From contig NC_052033.1 of the NCBI RefSeq assembly GCF_015832195.1, positions 806,001 to 870,000 of the forward strand: DNA of 64,000 bases, given 5' to 3'. This DNA comes from Motacilla alba alba (lineage: Eukaryota; Chordata; Aves; Passeriformes; Motacillidae). Both the position numbers and the translations under genes were made by a program. The notes under the pieces were generated by a model. The model was given only the letters and a program-made list of their open reading frames with translations, was not told the origin of the DNA and ran no database searches. Below are positions 61,652 through 64,000 of this stretch, in pieces (positions within the stretch are counted from its first letter, which is position 1; every line of letters starts with the position of its first letter).

Positions 61652-64000
61652 TCCCCACCCTCCGTGCTCAGAGGCCTTTCCCGTGGAAGCTTTCAGAGAA
61701 ATGCAGCCTCCATCCCCTCCCTCCCCTGCTCCACAGGCACAGCCCTTTGTTTGGGGACACGGCATGTCTCGTTGGCTGGTGTTAATTAGAAGGGTCACAT
61801 CAGTTCTTGCAGTACAGGGGGCCAGAGGGCTCCTGGCTGTTTTGCTGTTTTGTTTTTGGGGGGACAGTTTGCATCCATAGTTCTCTCCTAAAAGGATTTG
61901 GCAACATCAAGACCCCATTTTTGAAGTAGATTGGCCATTTCATAGTGGTGCCTTCAGCACAGGCAGGATGTGGAGGGACCGGGCACATCGAACAGACACA
62001 TAGCACTTTATTTCTCCTCCTGCATCCAGAGGTGAGAGGGAAGGGAGGCATCAGCATATCTACTAAATTAGGGCAAGTCCTTCAGCACTGGCTGGCTGAT
62101 CTGACAGTGGAGAAGCGAAGAAAAATACAAAAAATTGTGGGAAAACCATAGTACTATGTAGAAAGGATTCCTGAATTCCTAAACAGTTCTTTTTCTCCCT
62201 CAAACAACTTGGTGAAATTTCACATTCAGCCTCGGGTTTCCAAGGTCTCTGTGGAGAGGAGCTGTGTGCTCCCTCAGCCCATGCAGAGCCACAATTAGTA
62301 CAAAGATCAAGAGGGATCTGGTCTAAGGACAACATTAAAGCACTTCCATAGCATCCCCCCCCTCTCCTCAGCCCCATAAGCTGGAGGGACCAACAGGTGG
62401 GGAAGAGGACTCAGGCACAAGGGGGTGGATGAGACAGGATTACCAAGAATGCTTTGGCTGGCAGGCAGAGAGTGAGGGAGTGTGTGTGACAATGGCTGAG
62501 GCAGTTAAAAGATACTAAAAGAACCAATTCCCCCATGTCCTTCAAGCCTGAAGTCTCCCAGGCCCTTATGCTCAAAATAGAAATGAAGACTCAATTTCCT
62601 CCTCAGAGCTGATCCCCATTCTTTCCTCTTTCCCACTCATCCCCAAACACTGCCCATTTCCCCCATTAAATTATTGCTGACAGAGCCCTTTAAATTACAA
62701 TGCAGGATCTTGCACTGCCTAATCCACTTAACTCAAACCCAGCTGATTAAATTGGATGCCATATGGTGGGAGACCACTGGTGTAATCCACAGGGATGGGG
62801 ACACTCTTGACTCATTACCTGCAGCACAGCACAGAGCCCTCTCACTCCATACCTCCACATCGGGGCCCTGCTTGCTGCCAGGGATGTGCTTTCCAAGGTG
62901 CCACTCTCCAGGAACAACACTGGCTCTGGCAAGGTGGTGCTGACATTAAACACAGCCCCAAGCAGCTTAAAAGCACAAATTATCCTTCATCTCTGCTGGC
63001 ATCTGGCTGTTCCCCCAGCCCCAGCTGGTGTAGCAAACACTCGGGTCTCCCAAGGGCACTTTATAAACTAGGGAAATTTGGTGCTTGGAAAAAACCAAAT
63101 AGGTGGAGGAGGTCTGTCCATGGGGAAACGTGCCAATAACTTGATTGCAGGGAGAGCTGCAACTGCAGCCCTCAGACTGGGTCACTGTGCAATGAAGAGG
63201 ATTATAATTAAAAAGGTCACAGCCCTTTTAATAATAACACCCTGCAATGCAGGGCACAGCTGGATAGCATATTCCCATGAAAAGGGGAGATTTGAGGACA
63301 TACTGGGCAGCTGTTGGCAGCACCACATCTGGGGAGCCAGCAGAAAGAAACACAGGCAACACACAAACTGGTAACATATCAGCACATCTCACAGCACAGC
63401 ATCATCCATCAGGAAAACCCCATCCCAGGCACTGACAGCACTGTAGCTCACCCCCTGGCAAGCACTTGTGTCCAAGGTCAGCATGAGCCTCGTTTTGTGA
63501 TGCGTGAGAGGTTAGGGCTTTCCCAGGCTCAGAATACATCCCAGGAGGCCTGGTTCCCCTTCTTCTTGTCTTAGTGACCAAATATCCTTCTTTCTCAATC
63601 AACTGCATGGCCAAATGAACCACTGAAGAAAATTATAGCTACTCTCAGTCCTGGCAAAGCCTTTTCAGAACACATCATTAGATACACACTAGAGGGGAGC
63701 ATTACAAGAGACTAAGAAAATGCCAGGGCAGGAGACCCAGGTCCCCTCACACCCTGCAGTTTTGTGATAACCACACCAGAGAAAGAAAGAGCAATAAGGC
63801 ACACCAGGACCTGTTTCCTTACCTTTTGGAAGGATTAAGGTCAGATTTTCACTCTGCCATCCTAAGAGCTGTTACCTCTAGAAGCACCAATAAGAATGAA
63901 GCACATCATTCCCCCCCCCCAACCCCCCAGTCAGGATTTAAGAAGACAACCAACACCTGTTCTCAGGAAGGCTGTTCTCAGAGCCAAGCTTTGGCCAACA

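Larger units (their letters stand above)
52407..64000 (+). other. CDR2L intron 1 (incomplete)
   Basis: At least 11.6 kb of intron, with no further CDR2L exon in the window. It contains two blocks that look like conserved regulatory DNA (54070-54310 and 54480-54620), a CR1 3' end (55630-55715), A-rich simple sequence near 56755-56835 and 59780-59840, C or G runs at 56307, 56541 and 63910, and a 20-bp tandem repeat at 61606. Open frames here have no domains I recognise. Confidence 0.7.

Overview
This is a piece of a vertebrate nuclear genome, almost certainly from a bird. The genes are split by short GT-AG introns. Two of them begin in CpG islands. The recognisable transposon debris is CR1 LINE 3' ends of the avian type (near 17633, 21195, 50510 and 55630). 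The style of two CR1 copies suggests a songbird, but that is only an impression. The gene order OTOP2 - OTOP3 - HID1 - CDR2L, with HID1 reversed, matches human 17q25.1, so this is a conserved syntenic block. I see no bacterial, viral or CRISPR-like system in it.

Layout. At 1-1319 there is upstream DNA with a TATA-like box. OTOP2 (+) has six coding exons between 1352 and 5877, with its 3' UTR running to about 6.7 kb. From 6.7 to 14.4 kb lies an intergenic stretch with a diverged 160-170 bp duplication (11282-11440 and 12507-12676), a perfect 15-bp hairpin at 13664-13701 and two possible enhancers. OTOP3 (+) has six coding exons between 14457 and 20242. Its fourth intron uses a GC donor and carries a CR1 fragment. 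HID1 (-) has nineteen coding exons from 49107 down to 24333, tail to tail with OTOP3, and its 3' UTR ends near 22.74 kb. Its first exon lies in a CpG island. From 49.1 to 52.3 kb is the divergent HID1/CDR2L intergenic region. CDR2L (+) contributes only its first coding exon (52328-52406). The remaining 11.6 kb is its first intron, which contains two blocks that look like conserved regulatory DNA.

Function. OTOP2 and OTOP3 are proton-selective channels of the otopetrin family. Their matching exon sizes and phases show that they arose by tandem duplication. HID1 is a myristoylated peripheral Golgi protein needed for dense-core vesicle maturation. CDR2L is a coiled-coil protein known as a paraneoplastic (Yo) antigen. 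They are neighbours by synteny, and nothing suggests a shared pathway.

Method limits. Exon boundaries were read by eye from splice consensus, codon phase and remembered family sequences. All three complete genes close in frame (595, 600 and 796 residues). UTR limits, promoters and enhancers are inferences.
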